This document shows positions 8,675-15,567 of a stretch of DNA of 45,082 nt, piece after piece. The notes below the pieces were generated by a model. That model was not told where the DNA came from. It saw only the letters and a program-made list of their open reading frames with translations, and ran no database searches. Source of the stretch: a virus; IMG/VR virus record IMGVR_UViG_3300031578_000097, positions 1 through 45,082 of that record, one strand, 5' to 3'. The position numbers were made by a program, and so were the translations under genes. Every line of letters begins with the position of its first letter. Position 1 is the first letter of the stretch.

Positions 8675-9601
8675 ATGCGACACCGTTCATTTTTCCTGCT
8701 GGTGGGCACTTTGGTTGCCGCCGGCTTTTCCTTCTACAGTGACCCCGACAGCGGCCTGTCGACCCTCTTGGGCGGCTTGGCTATCGCGCAAGGGGTTTGG
8801 GCTGTGGCCGCCGCACATTTGGGGCGCAAGGCCCTGACGGATTACCCGGAAGCCGACCAACGCCGCTTGTTCGCCAAGGCCGCAGAAGACCCCGTCGGCG
8901 CCGGGCTGGCGCTTATTGCCCTGGCAATCGTGTTTGTCGGGCTGCTGCTGGTCTTTGCGCCCCGTGCCCATGCCGACACCTTGCCGGCCGGCTTCGCCAC
9001 GTATGGCCCCGTTCTGAAAGCCGAACAGGCCAAATATTGGGCCGACCATCCGGATCCGGCAATTTTGGCCGCCCTGGTTGAGCAAGAGTCGTGCACCAGC
9101 TTGAAGTCGCCGCGATGTTGGAACCCGGCGGCCCGGCTCAAATCGGCACGCGAAGAGGGCGCCGGCATGGGGCAAATTACGCGGGCTTACCGTGCCGACG
9201 GCTCCTTGCGCTTTGACGCCCTGGCGGGGCTCCGGGGCCAGTACGGCGCGGACATGGCAGGCTTGTCTTGGGATACCGTCTATCAACGCCCCGACCTGCA
9301 ATTGCGGGCCTTGGTTCTCATGTCCCGGGATGCCGCCCGAACGTTCCGCGGGGCGCCTGGCTGGCTGGCTTTCGGGGACGCTGGATACAACGGCGGCGTC
9401 GCTGGCGTCCAAAAGGAGCGGCGGGCTTGCAAACTATCCGAAGGATGCGACCCGGGTCAATGGTTTGGGCATGTGGAAGCGCATTGTCTCAAGTCCCGGC
9501 AACCCATTTACGGCAACCGTTCGGCGTGTGACATTAACCGGGAGCATGTCCGCAATGTGCTTTTGGTACGCCGGGCCAAGTACGTCGGGGCCATGTCATG
9601 A
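8675..9601 (+). CDS. Holin-like membrane domain fused to lytic transglycosylase endolysin
   Basis: 308 residues. Three hydrophobic segments (about 5-20, 27-49 and 74-95) come first and end in PRAHA at 96-100, which looks like a signal-peptidase I site. The rest is a lysozyme-superfamily domain: LAALVEQESC (Glu136/Glu138, one the likely catalytic acid), NPAARLKSAREEGAGMGQITRAY, and AYNGGVAGVQKERRAC. In related Burkholderia-type phages I recall this endolysin with only a short signal peptide, so the long membrane part looks like a fused upstream holin-type gene. Expected to cut peptidoglycan glycosidic bonds in the periplasm. ATGA overlap with the spanin gene. Confidence 0.83.
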   Translation: MRHRSFFLLVGTLVAAGFSFYSDPDSGLSTLLGGLAIAQGVWAVAAAHLGRKALTDYPEADQRRLFAKAAEDPVGAGLALIALAIVFVGLLLVFAPRAHADTLPAGFATYGPVLKAEQAKYWADHPDPAILAALVEQESCTSLKSPRCWNPAARLKSAREEGAGMGQITRAYRADGSLRFDALAGLRGQYGADMAGLSWDTVYQRPDLQLRALVLMSRDAARTFRGAPGWLAFGDAGYNGGVAGVQKERRACKLSEGCDPGQWFGHVEAHCLKSRQPIYGNRSACDINREHVRNVLLVRRAKYVGAMS

Positions 9602-10092
9602 ACCGCCTTGTCGGCATGATTACGGGCAACCCGGCGACGTTGCTGTACCTTGTGGCCGCGGCGTTCGTCATTGGGCTATCATCCGGCGCCGGGGGTGCGT
9701 GGTGGGTCCAAGGGCTACGCCTCGACGCCGTGCAAGCTGAATACGACGGCTTTGTTGCCACAACCAAGGCCCAAGGGGAAGCCGCCAAGAAACTGGCGGA
9801 CGCTACGGCCGCCGAAGACAAACGGAAAAAGGAGAGTTCCGACCATGAATATCAAACAACTATTGCCAGCCTTCGCGCTGATGTTAAGCGCATGCGCGAC
9901 GCCCGTGCCGGTAGCCGTTTCGTGCCCGCCGCCCCCGCCGGTTCCCGACGTGTTGACCTCGCCTGTTTCGACCGGGCCGAGCTTGAGCGAACGATACGAG
10001 ACTTTGATACAGCAATTCAAGGACTCGTTGACCAAGGCAGCGCGGACGCCGTAGGGCTTAACGTGGCGCGGGAATGGGCGCGCAACCAGTGA
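9598..10092 (+). CDS. Rz: Inner-membrane spanin (Rz-like)
   Basis: 164 residues. N-terminal membrane anchor at about 14-35 (ATLLYLVAAAFVIGLSSGAG) followed by a long charged helical region (AQGEAAKKLADATAAEDKRKK...) expected to form a periplasmic coiled coil. This is the topology of i-spanins, which pair with the outer-membrane lipoprotein Rz1 to fuse inner and outer membranes in the last step of lysis. The Rz1 gene is nested in the +1 frame at 9845-10054. Start overlaps the endolysin stop. Confidence 0.88.
   Translation: MNRLVGMITGNPATLLYLVAAAFVIGLSSGAGGAWWVQGLRLDAVQAEYDGFVATTKAQGEAAKKLADATAAEDKRKKESSDHEYQTTIASLRADVKRMRDARAGSRFVPAAPAGSRRVDLACFDRAELERTIRDFDTAIQGLVDQGSADAVGLNVAREWARNQ
9845..10054 (+). 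CDS. Rz1: Outer-membrane spanin lipoprotein (Rz1-like), nested in Rz
   Basis: 69 residues, wholly inside Rz in the +1 frame. Signal peptide with a lipobox LSAC (lipid-bearing Cys17), then a proline run (CPPPPPVPD) typical of o-spanins. A ribosome site GGAGAG at 9831-9836 precedes ATG 9845. The nested lambda-like arrangement, lipobox and Pro-rich segment together make the call firm. Confidence 0.88.
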   Translation: MNIKQLLPAFALMLSACATPVPVAVSCPPPPPVPDVLTSPVSTGPSLSERYETLIQQFKDSLTKAARTP

Positions 10093-10187
10093 GCCGATAT
10101 CAATACTGCCGACTTTGCGACCGCCCATTCCCGCAAGGTAGCGGAAAATGCCCTCATTGCGGGGCAGTTCTTTGTCGGTCATTTTGA
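10089..10187 (+). CDS. 32-residue zinc-ribbon microprotein
   Basis: Starts at GTG 10089, overlapping the Rz stop by three bases (GTGA), and ends at 10187. The product contains YCRLCD near residues 6-11 and KCPHCG near residues 20-25, a four-cysteine zinc-ribbon pattern, with little else. No partner is identifiable. The Rz-coupled start and the clean CxxC...CxxC pattern support it being real. Its last bases overlap the end of the convergent minus-strand gene at 10179. Confidence 0.6.
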   Translation: MSRYQYCRLCDRPFPQGSGKCPHCGAVLCRSF

Positions 10188-10334
10188 GCCACCTTTCGCA
10201 GGCCTGAATGTCCAATGCTGAACATCACCACAAAACCGGCATGTTGCCGTGATACGCACCTTGCCGGACGTAATCCACTGATGGCCGCATGATCCGCGTG
10301 GATTCAATCCGATTTTATGCTTGCCTAGTTTCAT
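10179..10334 (-). CDS. 51-residue CxH...CxxC zinc-binding small protein
   Basis: Minus-strand ORF starting at 10334, TAATG-coupled to the gene upstream. The protein has SCGHQW in the first half and CRFCGDVQHW in the second, so one Cys and one His plus a CxxC pair could bind zinc. It is very basic (MKLGKHKIGLNPRG at the start), suggesting nucleic-acid contact. It is the last gene of the minus-strand early cluster and meets the plus-strand lysis operon tail to tail. Confidence 0.65.
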   Translation of the reverse strand: MKLGKHKIGLNPRGSCGHQWITSGKVRITATCRFCGDVQHWTFRPAKGGSK

Positions 10335-10555
10335 TATCTACCTCTAACAAGCCATTCTCTAGGCTCACAATTCAACTCCAGCACGTTGTCAGCGTTGCGC
10401 TTCAATGTCACAGTGACGACTTGAAACTCATTCTGCGGCGGCTTGCAGTCGATTACCGATGCAATTTCCGTGTTGTATTTCTCCCGCTGCCAATGCCCTA
10501 AGACGAAGCATGCCGCCAACCAGACGGCGAGGGCTGCCGCAAATATTTTACGCAT
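10334..10555 (-). CDS. Small membrane-anchored protein of unknown function
   Basis: 73 residues. One hydrophobic N-terminal segment (KIFAAALAVWLAACFVLG, residues 3-20) acts as an anchor or signal sequence. The remainder is polar with two cysteines (IDCKPP and LNCEPRE) that could form a disulfide in the periplasm. Its start lies inside the end of the preceding minus-strand gene and it is coupled to the zinc protein downstream. No family recognised. Confidence 0.65.
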   Translation of the reverse strand: MRKIFAAALAVWLAACFVLGHWQREKYNTEIASVIDCKPPQNEFQVVTVTLKRNADNVLELNCEPREWLVRGR

Positions 10556-10682
10556 TGCGCGCCCTCCGATTGTTAATCATCGCCTTGATGACTTGGCATA
10601 TGGCATCACTGGCATTTTCAGCTTGCACCAATATGGCATTATTTACGCGGTAAAGCCCCGCACTAACTCGTTGCGCTTTCAT
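10548..10682 (-). CDS. 44-residue hypothetical protein
   Basis: Minus-strand ORF from ATG 10682 (TAGGAG ribosome site just upstream) to the stop at 10548. Sequence runs MKAQRVSAGLYRV, NAILVQAENASDAICQVIKAM, then a basic end RRARNA. The start overlaps the upstream gene stop (ATGA) and its end overlaps the next start by eight bases, so it is translated in a coupled chain. Likely an alpha/beta mini-protein; function unknown. Confidence 0.6.
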   Translation of the reverse strand: MKAQRVSAGLYRVNNAILVQAENASDAICQVIKAMINNRRARNA

Positions 10683-10978
10683 TCGTCAGCACTCCTATCT
10701 AAAAATAAACGGTGCGCCGCCCGCATGCCCGTAACGCCGCCGCCGTTCGCCTGGTAAACCGTGACCATTTCGGCGGCCACATCGTCGGGCAAAAGCTCCG
10801 GGCTTTTAGGTGCTGCCGGTAACGTCGGCTCGCTACCATGCTTTGCGATCCATAAGGCTTGTGCGCCTCTTCGACATGCTGGCGGCTCGGGATCATTTAC
10901 GTCCCAAACTAACCCGCATGGCGCACAGTGCATTTCATCACCGTGGCGGCGAGCGTTACAGTGATGCGCCTTTGACAT
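10679..10978 (-). CDS. Small CxxC protein (HCxxCGLxWDVND type)
   Basis: 99 residues. The segment MHCAPCGLVWDVNDPEPPAC, near residues 16-35, is a recurrent motif of small phage early proteins and probably binds zinc through HC-x2-C...C. The C-terminal half includes LPDDVAAEMVTVYQANGG and is likely helical. Function unknown. It overlaps the HTH gene upstream by 23 bases and the 44-residue gene downstream by four. Confidence 0.7.
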   Translation of the reverse strand: MSKAHHCNARRHGDEMHCAPCGLVWDVNDPEPPACRRGAQALWIAKHGSEPTLPAAPKSPELLPDDVAAEMVTVYQANGGGVTGMRAAHRLFLDRSADE

Positions 10979-11123
10979 TTTTCCGCCACTCCTTGTACCA
11001 AGGGGCCATATAGATTGCGGAACGGGTCAAGCCAACCTTTTGCGCGGCGGCGTAGGGGGTCATTCCCTGTTCCGTTACCAGCTTGCGGGCCTTGACCATT
11101 GCGGCGGATTCGCGGGCGGCCAT
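10956..11123 (-). CDS. 55-residue helix-turn-helix protein
   Basis: Starts at ATG 11123. A helix-turn-helix is visible at about residues 20-42: GMTPYAAAQKVGLTRSAIY, followed by MAPWYKEWR. Such mini-HTH proteins are frequent in phage early regions and may regulate transcription. It is one of two visible DNA-binding regulator candidates in the genome (the other is the TetR-like protein at 21428) and could be the factor that binds the AT-rich operators, which is speculation. In a chain of overlapping small genes. Confidence 0.68.
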   Translation of the reverse strand: MAARESAAMVKARKLVTEQGMTPYAAAQKVGLTRSAIYMAPWYKEWRKNVKGASL

Positions 11124-11126
11124 TAT

Positions 11127-11246
11127 TCAACCCCCAGCAGTTCGACAAGCTGGCAAGGGCTGGCGCTGGCCTGTTCCGGGACCGGAGTGGGCATCGTTCC
11201 AACCGACGAAGGCATAGGCGGCCAGTATCAAGAGAATTACGCGCAT
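11127..11246 (-). CDS. 39-residue putative membrane peptide
   Basis: ATG 11246 is preceded by a strong AAGGAG site at correct spacing. The product starts MRVILLILAAYAFVGW, a single hydrophobic segment, followed by a polar Gly/Pro/Gln-rich tail. An alternative 23-codon ORF in another frame (MPTPVPEQ...) ends in TAATG at the HTH start and cannot be excluded. Support is mainly the ribosome site and gene spacing. Confidence 0.45.
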   Translation of the reverse strand: MRVILLILAAYAFVGWNDAHSGPGTGQRQPLPACRTAGG

Positions 11247-11259
11247 GGTGCGGGCTCCT

Positions 11260-11574
11260 TTAAAGTTCAACATAACTATTTCCAAGCGCCGTTTTTATGG
11301 CGGCGACAAGGTCTTTTTTGCTGCCAGATTTGTCGCAAAGTTCGATTATTTCCTGAATCAATTGCGCCCTAAATTCGCTTTGTTCAAGCGGCTTTTCCAT
11401 TTCCGCTTCGGTCGGACGGGCCAGACGGTCGGCCAATTCGTCCGCCAGGCGTTCGCAACGGGCCATAAGTTCCAATTCGACCGGCGTCCGCATAATTGAC
11501 GGTTCGCAATCAAGCGACCGGATTAAGTGGTCGTCGTCCATGTTTGCCATAAGGCTGGGATAAAGTGTAAGCAT
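11260..11574 (-). CDS. Hypothetical early protein, possibly leaderless
   Basis: 104 residues from ATG 11574 (internal ATGs at 11550 and 11541). Contains MDDDHLIRSLDCEPSIMRTP, a motif I associate with small Burkholderia-phage early proteins, then a long acidic helix ELMARCERLADELADRLARP. The promoter -10 ends at 11581, so transcription should begin at or next to the first A of ATG 11574, leaving no room for a ribosome site. The first gene of the small-gene operon that runs down to 10179. Function unknown. Confidence 0.7.
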   Translation of the reverse strand: MLTLYPSLMANMDDDHLIRSLDCEPSIMRTPVELELMARCERLADELADRLARPTEAEMEKPLEQSEFRAQLIQEIIELCDKSGSKKDLVAAIKTALGNSYVEL

Positions 11575-11580
11575 GTGCCA

Positions 11581-11610
11581 ATTATAGATAAATTATTTAA
11601 CGCCTGTCAA
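11581..11610 (-). promoter_or_regulatory. Sigma70 promoter with degenerate AT-rich operator, before 11574 gene
   Basis: On the minus strand TTGACA (11610-11605), 18 bases, TATAAT (11586-11581): both hexamers match consensus. The spacer ends in TTAAATAATTTATC, a degenerate version of the palindrome found in four other promoters here. The promoter overlaps the stop codon of the polymerase gene (TAA at 11595-11593). Confidence 0.75.
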
Positions 11611-13626
11611 CGTATAAAATCCAACGTCTTTTAACATCGCTTCGGCCTTGCCCACGTACCACGCATAATCAATATCGTCCGGGAATTCGTCCGGCAACGT
11701 CATGCACGGCGTCGCCCCGTAGCTTCCGCCAACAAGGTTGCCGTTGCTGGCATAGACGATGGGGCCAGGCGCTTGCGTGCTGTAGTACCAGCGCACCACC
11801 TTTCCCAAATACTCCGGCGTTTGCTGGGCAAAGCAACTTTGGTACGCTGTGGCCGCGTCCGTCACGCTGTCGCCCTTGCGCCACTTGCGGCCCTCTTTGA
11901 CCCAGCCGTTGGCGGCCAGGGTGCCGACCATGTCCATGACCCGGGCGCCCTTGCGCGGCCCTTCGCCCCACATTTTGATGCCGCCCCCGTTGACCTTCTG
12001 GATGGTTACGAATTTGGTAATATCCCGGCATGCGGCTATGGTGTAGTCGACTGGCACGCCCTTTGCCAAGAATTCGGCCACGGCGTCCGCGCAAATCTCG
12101 ACGTCGGGGTTCTTTTTTTCCACCAAGCCGGCCTTGGCATATTCACCCTTGCGCTTCACGTCGTCCGGGGTCTTGATAGCGAAATAGTTGTTCACGTCCC
12201 GGGCGTAAATGGCGACGTAATCGTCCGTTTCCATTTCCAGCCCTGTGCGCTTTTCCCATTCAGCAATTAGGGCTTCCGATATGTGGAGCTTGTCCCGCGG
12301 GCAGTTCACCACAATGCCGTCGGTATTGGCTGAAATGACCGGGACGCCGTAAAGTTCGTGCCATTCAATCAGCATCAAAAGGGACAATTGGCCGGTCAAC
12401 GTGGTTTGAATCAACATTTCAGGGGCAAAAAGTACGCTGTACGGGCTCCCGGTCTTCCCAAAGGTGCCATTAATCATGATCTTGCCGCCCTCGTTGCCGA
12501 CCTTGGCTTCCTCATATTCCGGGCTGCTTGTGTCCCCGGCCTTCTTCAATTCGCCTTGAAGTGACTTTGCGGCCAGGCGGTCCAACTTAATGGCGTCAAA
12601 TTCCCGAATGAAGGCGTCGCCCAAGGCCGGCGGCCATGCTCCGGCGTTGACCATCAAATTGGGGTAATAGCTGGCAACGTCCGGCATGCGGATTTGGTGC
12701 GTTTCGCTGCTGACAGCGACTAGCCTTTTTTCCTGGGAGTGCAAGCCGCCGATGCCCATTTTATAGACCGACCCGCCAAGTTTAATTTCCAGCCCGTCAA
12801 GCTGTGGCGGCATGGCGACGGTGCCCTTGGCGTCAAGCTGGAAAATGGATTGCTGCACCAGTTCAAGCGCCCTTTGCAATTGGGGCGACGCGTAGGAAAT
12901 GAACGCCGGCACCTTGTACCGAAATTTCAAGTTCCAATCAATTTCCGGCTTGAAGATGCGCCGCCCCGTGGCCTGTTCGCATCGGCGCTTCAATACGGCT
13001 TCCGCGACTTGGGCATCGGACTTGCTCCGAAGGTCCAACCCGTACCGCTTGCCCAAGGCTTCCCGCTGGTGAATTTGTGGGGCCAGGGCATCAAAGAGGG
13101 CTTCCAGCACGGCAAGGTCGTTTTCGCAATACGTGTCGACCTCCACAATCTCCGCTTCCGTGACATAGTGGCCCGGGTCATACGGCAAGTCGCGCATGGT
13201 CTTACAGTGAATCCGGCCGGCGTATTGCTTTTGGGAGCCGACGCCGGGCGCCACTTCCATTACGTCGATATGGTCTGCGGGACGCCACTCCGGCAAGCCA
13301 AGTTCCCAAGGCTTCACCTTTTCAACGATGATACGGTCGTTAAGCCATTTCAATTGCTCCGCGGTGTAGCCGGACAGCGCCGCGGTAATCATGGGGACGT
13401 CGTAATAGTTGCCGTTGAAGCTGACGGAACAATAGGCGTCGAACAGTAGCCGAATGCGGGCCGCGGTCACAAGGTTAAATGCCTGGCCCGCCCGGAGCCG
13501 GAAGCCATAGACCGGCGCCCCAGCTCCACGGGGGCGGAACTTAAGCAACCAATAGTTGGGAAAACACTCAGTGTCGTAGAAAGCGACGGGGCGGGCCGCA
13601 GTGGCTGGTGGGGGCGGCGCAATCAC
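11593..13626 (-). CDS. Family B DNA polymerase with 3'-5' exonuclease
   Basis: 677 residues. Exonuclease motifs: FYDTECF (Asp18, Glu20), SFNGNYYD (Asn71, Asp76) and YCEND (Tyr166, Asp170). Polymerase motif A is DVASYYPN (Asp316), motif B KIMINGTFG (about 383-390), motif C ANTDGI (about 433-438), and KRKGEYAKAGL follows as the KxY-type element. Motif C reads NTDG instead of DTDS, leaving one Asp in it. It should replicate the phage genome with the primase-helicase and SSB encoded in this window. ATGA overlap with the small gene at 13623; both are served by the promoter at 13901-13929. Confidence 0.92.
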   Translation of the reverse strand: MIAPPPPATAARPVAFYDTECFPNYWLLKFRPRGAGAPVYGFRLRAGQAFNLVTAARIRLLFDAYCSVSFNGNYYDVPMITAALSGYTAEQLKWLNDRIIVEKVKPWELGLPEWRPADHIDVMEVAPGVGSQKQYAGRIHCKTMRDLPYDPGHYVTEAEIVEVDTYCENDLAVLEALFDALAPQIHQREALGKRYGLDLRSKSDAQVAEAVLKRRCEQATGRRIFKPEIDWNLKFRYKVPAFISYASPQLQRALELVQQSIFQLDAKGTVAMPPQLDGLEIKLGGSVYKMGIGGLHSQEKRLVAVSSETHQIRMPDVASYYPNLMVNAGAWPPALGDAFIREFDAIKLDRLAAKSLQGELKKAGDTSSPEYEEAKVGNEGGKIMINGTFGKTGSPYSVLFAPEMLIQTTLTGQLSLLMLIEWHELYGVPVISANTDGIVVNCPRDKLHISEALIAEWEKRTGLEMETDDYVAIYARDVNNYFAIKTPDDVKRKGEYAKAGLVEKKNPDVEICADAVAEFLAKGVPVDYTIAACRDITKFVTIQKVNGGGIKMWGEGPRKGARVMDMVGTLAANGWVKEGRKWRKGDSVTDAATAYQSCFAQQTPEYLGKVVRWYYSTQAPGPIVYASNGNLVGGSYGATPCMTLPDEFPDDIDYAWYVGKAEAMLKDVGFYTLTGVK

Positions 13627-13865
13627 AGCAGCCCCAATTCATTCAGCCGGCCGCGACGTTCGCAACCCTCGACGCGCACGGTGCCCCAAGCCATGAACCA
13701 CGCCCGGCCGTTATGATCGTGGGCGATATTCAAAGCACGGTCGACGTCGGCCAATGCTGCCCCGTGGAGTTCATAGGGGCCAGCCATCAAGAAAGTACGC
13801 CCCGCGTCGATTGCTGAAACGTAGTACGGGCCGGGGGCGGTATCAGGAGTTCCAATTATTTGCAT
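13623..13865 (-). CDS. Hypothetical early protein upstream of DNA polymerase
   Basis: 80 residues from ATG 13865, with a GGAG ribosome site. Pattern GPYYVSAIDAGRTFLMAGPYELHGAALADVD, then a hydrophobic WFMAWGTVRV, is a compact alpha/beta protein of a type common beside phage replication genes. No enzymatic motif. It is the first gene after the operator-bearing promoter and is translationally coupled to the polymerase. Confidence 0.7.
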   Translation of the reverse strand: MQIIGTPDTAPGPYYVSAIDAGRTFLMAGPYELHGAALADVDRALNIAHDHNGRAWFMAWGTVRVEGCERRGRLNELGLL

Positions 13866-13900
13866 TTTTCTTTGCTCCGGTTCGTTGAGTTGATGGACGA

Positions 13901-13929
13901 AGTATAGATAAATAATTTACCTATGTCAA
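13901..13929 (-). promoter_or_regulatory. Promoter with palindromic operator, before polymerase operon
   Basis: Minus strand: TTGACA (13929-13924), 17-base spacer, TATACT (13906-13901). The palindrome AGGTAAATTATTTATCT occupies the spacer, so a bound protein would block polymerase. Nearly identical to the elements at 25081 and 31677. Confidence 0.82.
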
Positions 13930-13942
13930 CACCCGATGCAAA

Positions 13943-13967
13943 GAAAAATGCCCGACCCCGAAGGGCC
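13943..13967 (-). terminator. Rho-independent terminator after ssDNA-binding protein gene
   Basis: Read on the minus strand, GGCCC-TTCG-GGGTC (13967-13954, with one G-T pair) is followed by GGGC and a T-rich run at 13949-13941. It lies 12 bases past the stop of the DUF2815 gene and separates that unit from the polymerase promoter. Confidence 0.6.
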
Positions 13968-13978
13968 AGGCGGTTGCG

Positions 13979-14962
13979 TTAAGCCAGCATCAAGCCGTTT
14001 TGCACAAGCTGGGCGTCGGACCAGCCGGCGGCGACGTAGGCTTCATAGGTCACGCCTTGGGCGTTGGCCGTCATTTGGCGCACAGGAATTACCGGAGCGG
14101 GCGGCGGTGCCATGGGGGCGGCAACTGGCGGGGGAACCTGCACAAAGCCCGGGTTAGGAGTAACCGGGATGGGCGCAGGCGCACCCGGGGCAGGGGCGTA
14201 AGGCATCGGCACAGAACCAGCGGGCGCCAAAGGGGCTGGAGCAGCCCCCGGGATTTGCGGAACGCCAGGAAGCGCCGGGGGTGCGTATGCGGCCGGAGCG
14301 GCGGCGGGGGCCTGGGGCATCGGGATTGCGCCGGCCGGCGGGGTCATGCTGGCACCAGCGGGCAAAGCCGATTGGCCGAAACCAGCCGAAGCAACGTCGG
14401 GGCCAAAGGAAATTTCCGGACCATAGGCGCGGAAGCAAACCATGGAATGATTGATGTAGACGCCCGGCTGGCTTTGCGAACCATTGCCGTCGACGCTAAA
14501 TGCAACCTCCACGAAATAGCCCGGCTTGCAGAAGTCTTTTTGCATGACTTGCACATAGCCGGCGCCTTCCTGCTGGTACACCTTCGGAGCAAAGCCGCCG
14601 GAGAATTTCAGAATCCAATGGCCGCGCCAGCCTTCGTTATCGCACGGCTTGCGACCCTTCTTGTTCGGGATCTGGCTGTCGCCGTCTTCGATCTTCCACG
14701 CGAAGGCCGGGGATTGGGCGGCGTTCGGAAATGCCTGATTGCCGACGTTCCAGATTTGTTGCCCCCAAGGCGTATGCGCCCAATGCGGTTCCGCACCCTT
14801 CGGGATAGCCAGGGCGAAGAAGTAGTTGACGCGGGGCTTGCCGGCGTTCAGGCCGGTCTTGACGACCAGCGGCTTGCCTTCGGCGTCCGTGGTGCTGGGG
14901 TCATACAGCGAACCCATGACGATGCGGCCGACGGGGGAAGTAATGTTGACTTTCTGTGCCAT
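13979..14962 (-). CDS. DUF2815 / Enc34-type ssDNA-binding protein
   Basis: 327 residues. The first about 185 residues fit the DUF2815 family, whose Enc34 member binds single-stranded DNA: VGRIVMGSLYDPS, NYFFALAIPKGAEPHW, DGDSQIPNKKGRKPC, GHWILKFSGGFAPKVY and FVEVAFSVDGN. Then comes a long Pro/Ala-rich linker (about 200-295) and a C-terminal helix TYEAYVAAGWSDAQLVQNGL that probably docks partners. It would cover single strands during replication. Preceded by an AGGAG site and followed by a terminator. The Pro/Ala linker resembles that of the protein at 16707. Confidence 0.85.
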   Translation of the reverse strand: MAQKVNITSPVGRIVMGSLYDPSTTDAEGKPLVVKTGLNAGKPRVNYFFALAIPKGAEPHWAHTPWGQQIWNVGNQAFPNAAQSPAFAWKIEDGDSQIPNKKGRKPCDNEGWRGHWILKFSGGFAPKVYQQEGAGYVQVMQKDFCKPGYFVEVAFSVDGNGSQSQPGVYINHSMVCFRAYGPEISFGPDVASAGFGQSALPAGASMTPPAGAIPMPQAPAAAPAAYAPPALPGVPQIPGAAPAPLAPAGSVPMPYAPAPGAPAPIPVTPNPGFVQVPPPVAAPMAPPPAPVIPVRQMTANAQGVTYEAYVAAGWSDAQLVQNGLMLA

Positions 14963-14974
14963 GTTGCGGGCTCC

Positions 14975-15265
14975 TTATTTCTCGGACTTGGTTGTGGACT
15001 TCGCGGGCTTGACGTCCACGACGGGGGTTTCCGTGCTGGCCGGGGTTTCCGTGCTGGCCGGGGTTTCCGTGCTGGCCGGGGTTTCCGTGCTGGCCGGGGT
15101 TTCCGTGCTGGCCGGGGTTTCATCGGCAACGAACGCGGGGAAGCGGCCGCGAATCATGCCATGTTCACCACGCGCCCAAAGGTTACGAAACACCCCGGCG
15201 TCGCCTTCATCTGCCAAAGTGGCCGCGAATGCTTCGGCTTCCGCGTCGGTCTTCTTAATTTCCAT
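14975..15265 (-). CDS. Hypothetical protein with ETPAST repeats
   Basis: 96 residues. An N-terminal helical part (MEIKKTDAEAEAFAATLADEG, then a RNLWARGEHGMIRGRFPAFV segment) is followed by five tandem copies of the hexapeptide ETPAST and a Lys-rich end. The repeat is encoded by almost perfect 18-base DNA units. The repeated Thr/Ser/Pro segment is probably an unstructured spacer. Lies between SSB and the coiled-coil gene in the same minus-strand operon. Function unknown. Confidence 0.7.
   Translation of the reverse strand: MEIKKTDAEAEAFAATLADEGDAGVFRNLWARGEHGMIRGRFPAFVADETPASTETPASTETPASTETPASTETPASTETPVVDVKPAKSTTKSEK
15023..15120. repeat. Tandem 18-bp repeats, about five copies
   Basis: The plus-strand unit GGGTTTCCGTGCTGGCCG repeats about five times without visible change and ends in a partial copy. 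It encodes ETPAST on the minus strand. Copy number is likely to vary by slippage; being a multiple of three, changes would preserve the frame. Confidence 0.9.
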
Positions 15266-15277
15266 TCTGCATACTCC

Positions 15278-15556
15278 TTAGTTTCTGTTGCAATTGGAAA
15301 GCCAGGCTGCCATCCGTGTGACTATTGAACGCTCGACACGCTGCCAGCTTTCCTCATGGTCGCTTTTGCGAGCAATCGAATTTGGGACTGCGTCGAGAAC
15401 TTGGTGAACTTGTTCGATTTCATCGCCTCGACTTTCGGCCAAAACTCGCGCTGATTGCGTGCGCGAACTTTCGTCGGCTAACTTTTTTTCGAGTTCAACA
15501 ATTCGCGCTTGCGCCGCTTTAAGCTGCGTCAATACCGCTGGGGACTTTGCCATCAT
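15278..15556 (-). CDS. Small coiled-coil protein
   Basis: 92 residues. Heptad-like helix in the first half (LKAAQARIVELEKKLADESS), then a more polar region and a C-terminal WQRVERSIVTRMAAWLSN. Two ATGs (15556, 15553) share the AGGAAAGGTG ribosome region. No family is recognised. Its place between the SSB and DUF2800 nuclease genes suggests an accessory replication or recombination role, which is only inference. Confidence 0.6.
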   Translation of the reverse strand: MMAKSPAVLTQLKAAQARIVELEKKLADESSRTQSARVLAESRGDEIEQVHQVLDAVPNSIARKSDHEESWQRVERSIVTRMAAWLSNCNRN

Positions 15557-15567
15557 CTACACCTTTC

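Noticed and set aside
9715-10215. Minus-strand ORF of 166 codons across spanin and zinc-ribbon genes
   Set aside because: Although it could be coupled to the 10179 gene (ATGA), the opposite strand has Rz, Rz1 and a zinc ribbon with strong motifs, and this product shows none.
10909-11202. Minus-strand 97-codon ORF overlapping the HTH gene
   Set aside because: A different minus frame encodes the HTH protein and membrane peptide with proper ribosome sites and coupling; this one is Arg/Pro-rich shadow.
14000-15328. Plus-strand ORF of 442 codons opposite the ssDNA-binding protein
   Set aside because: Composed of Gly/Arg-rich shadow and RAGRGF repeats produced by the ETPAST units; the minus-strand genes have clear families.
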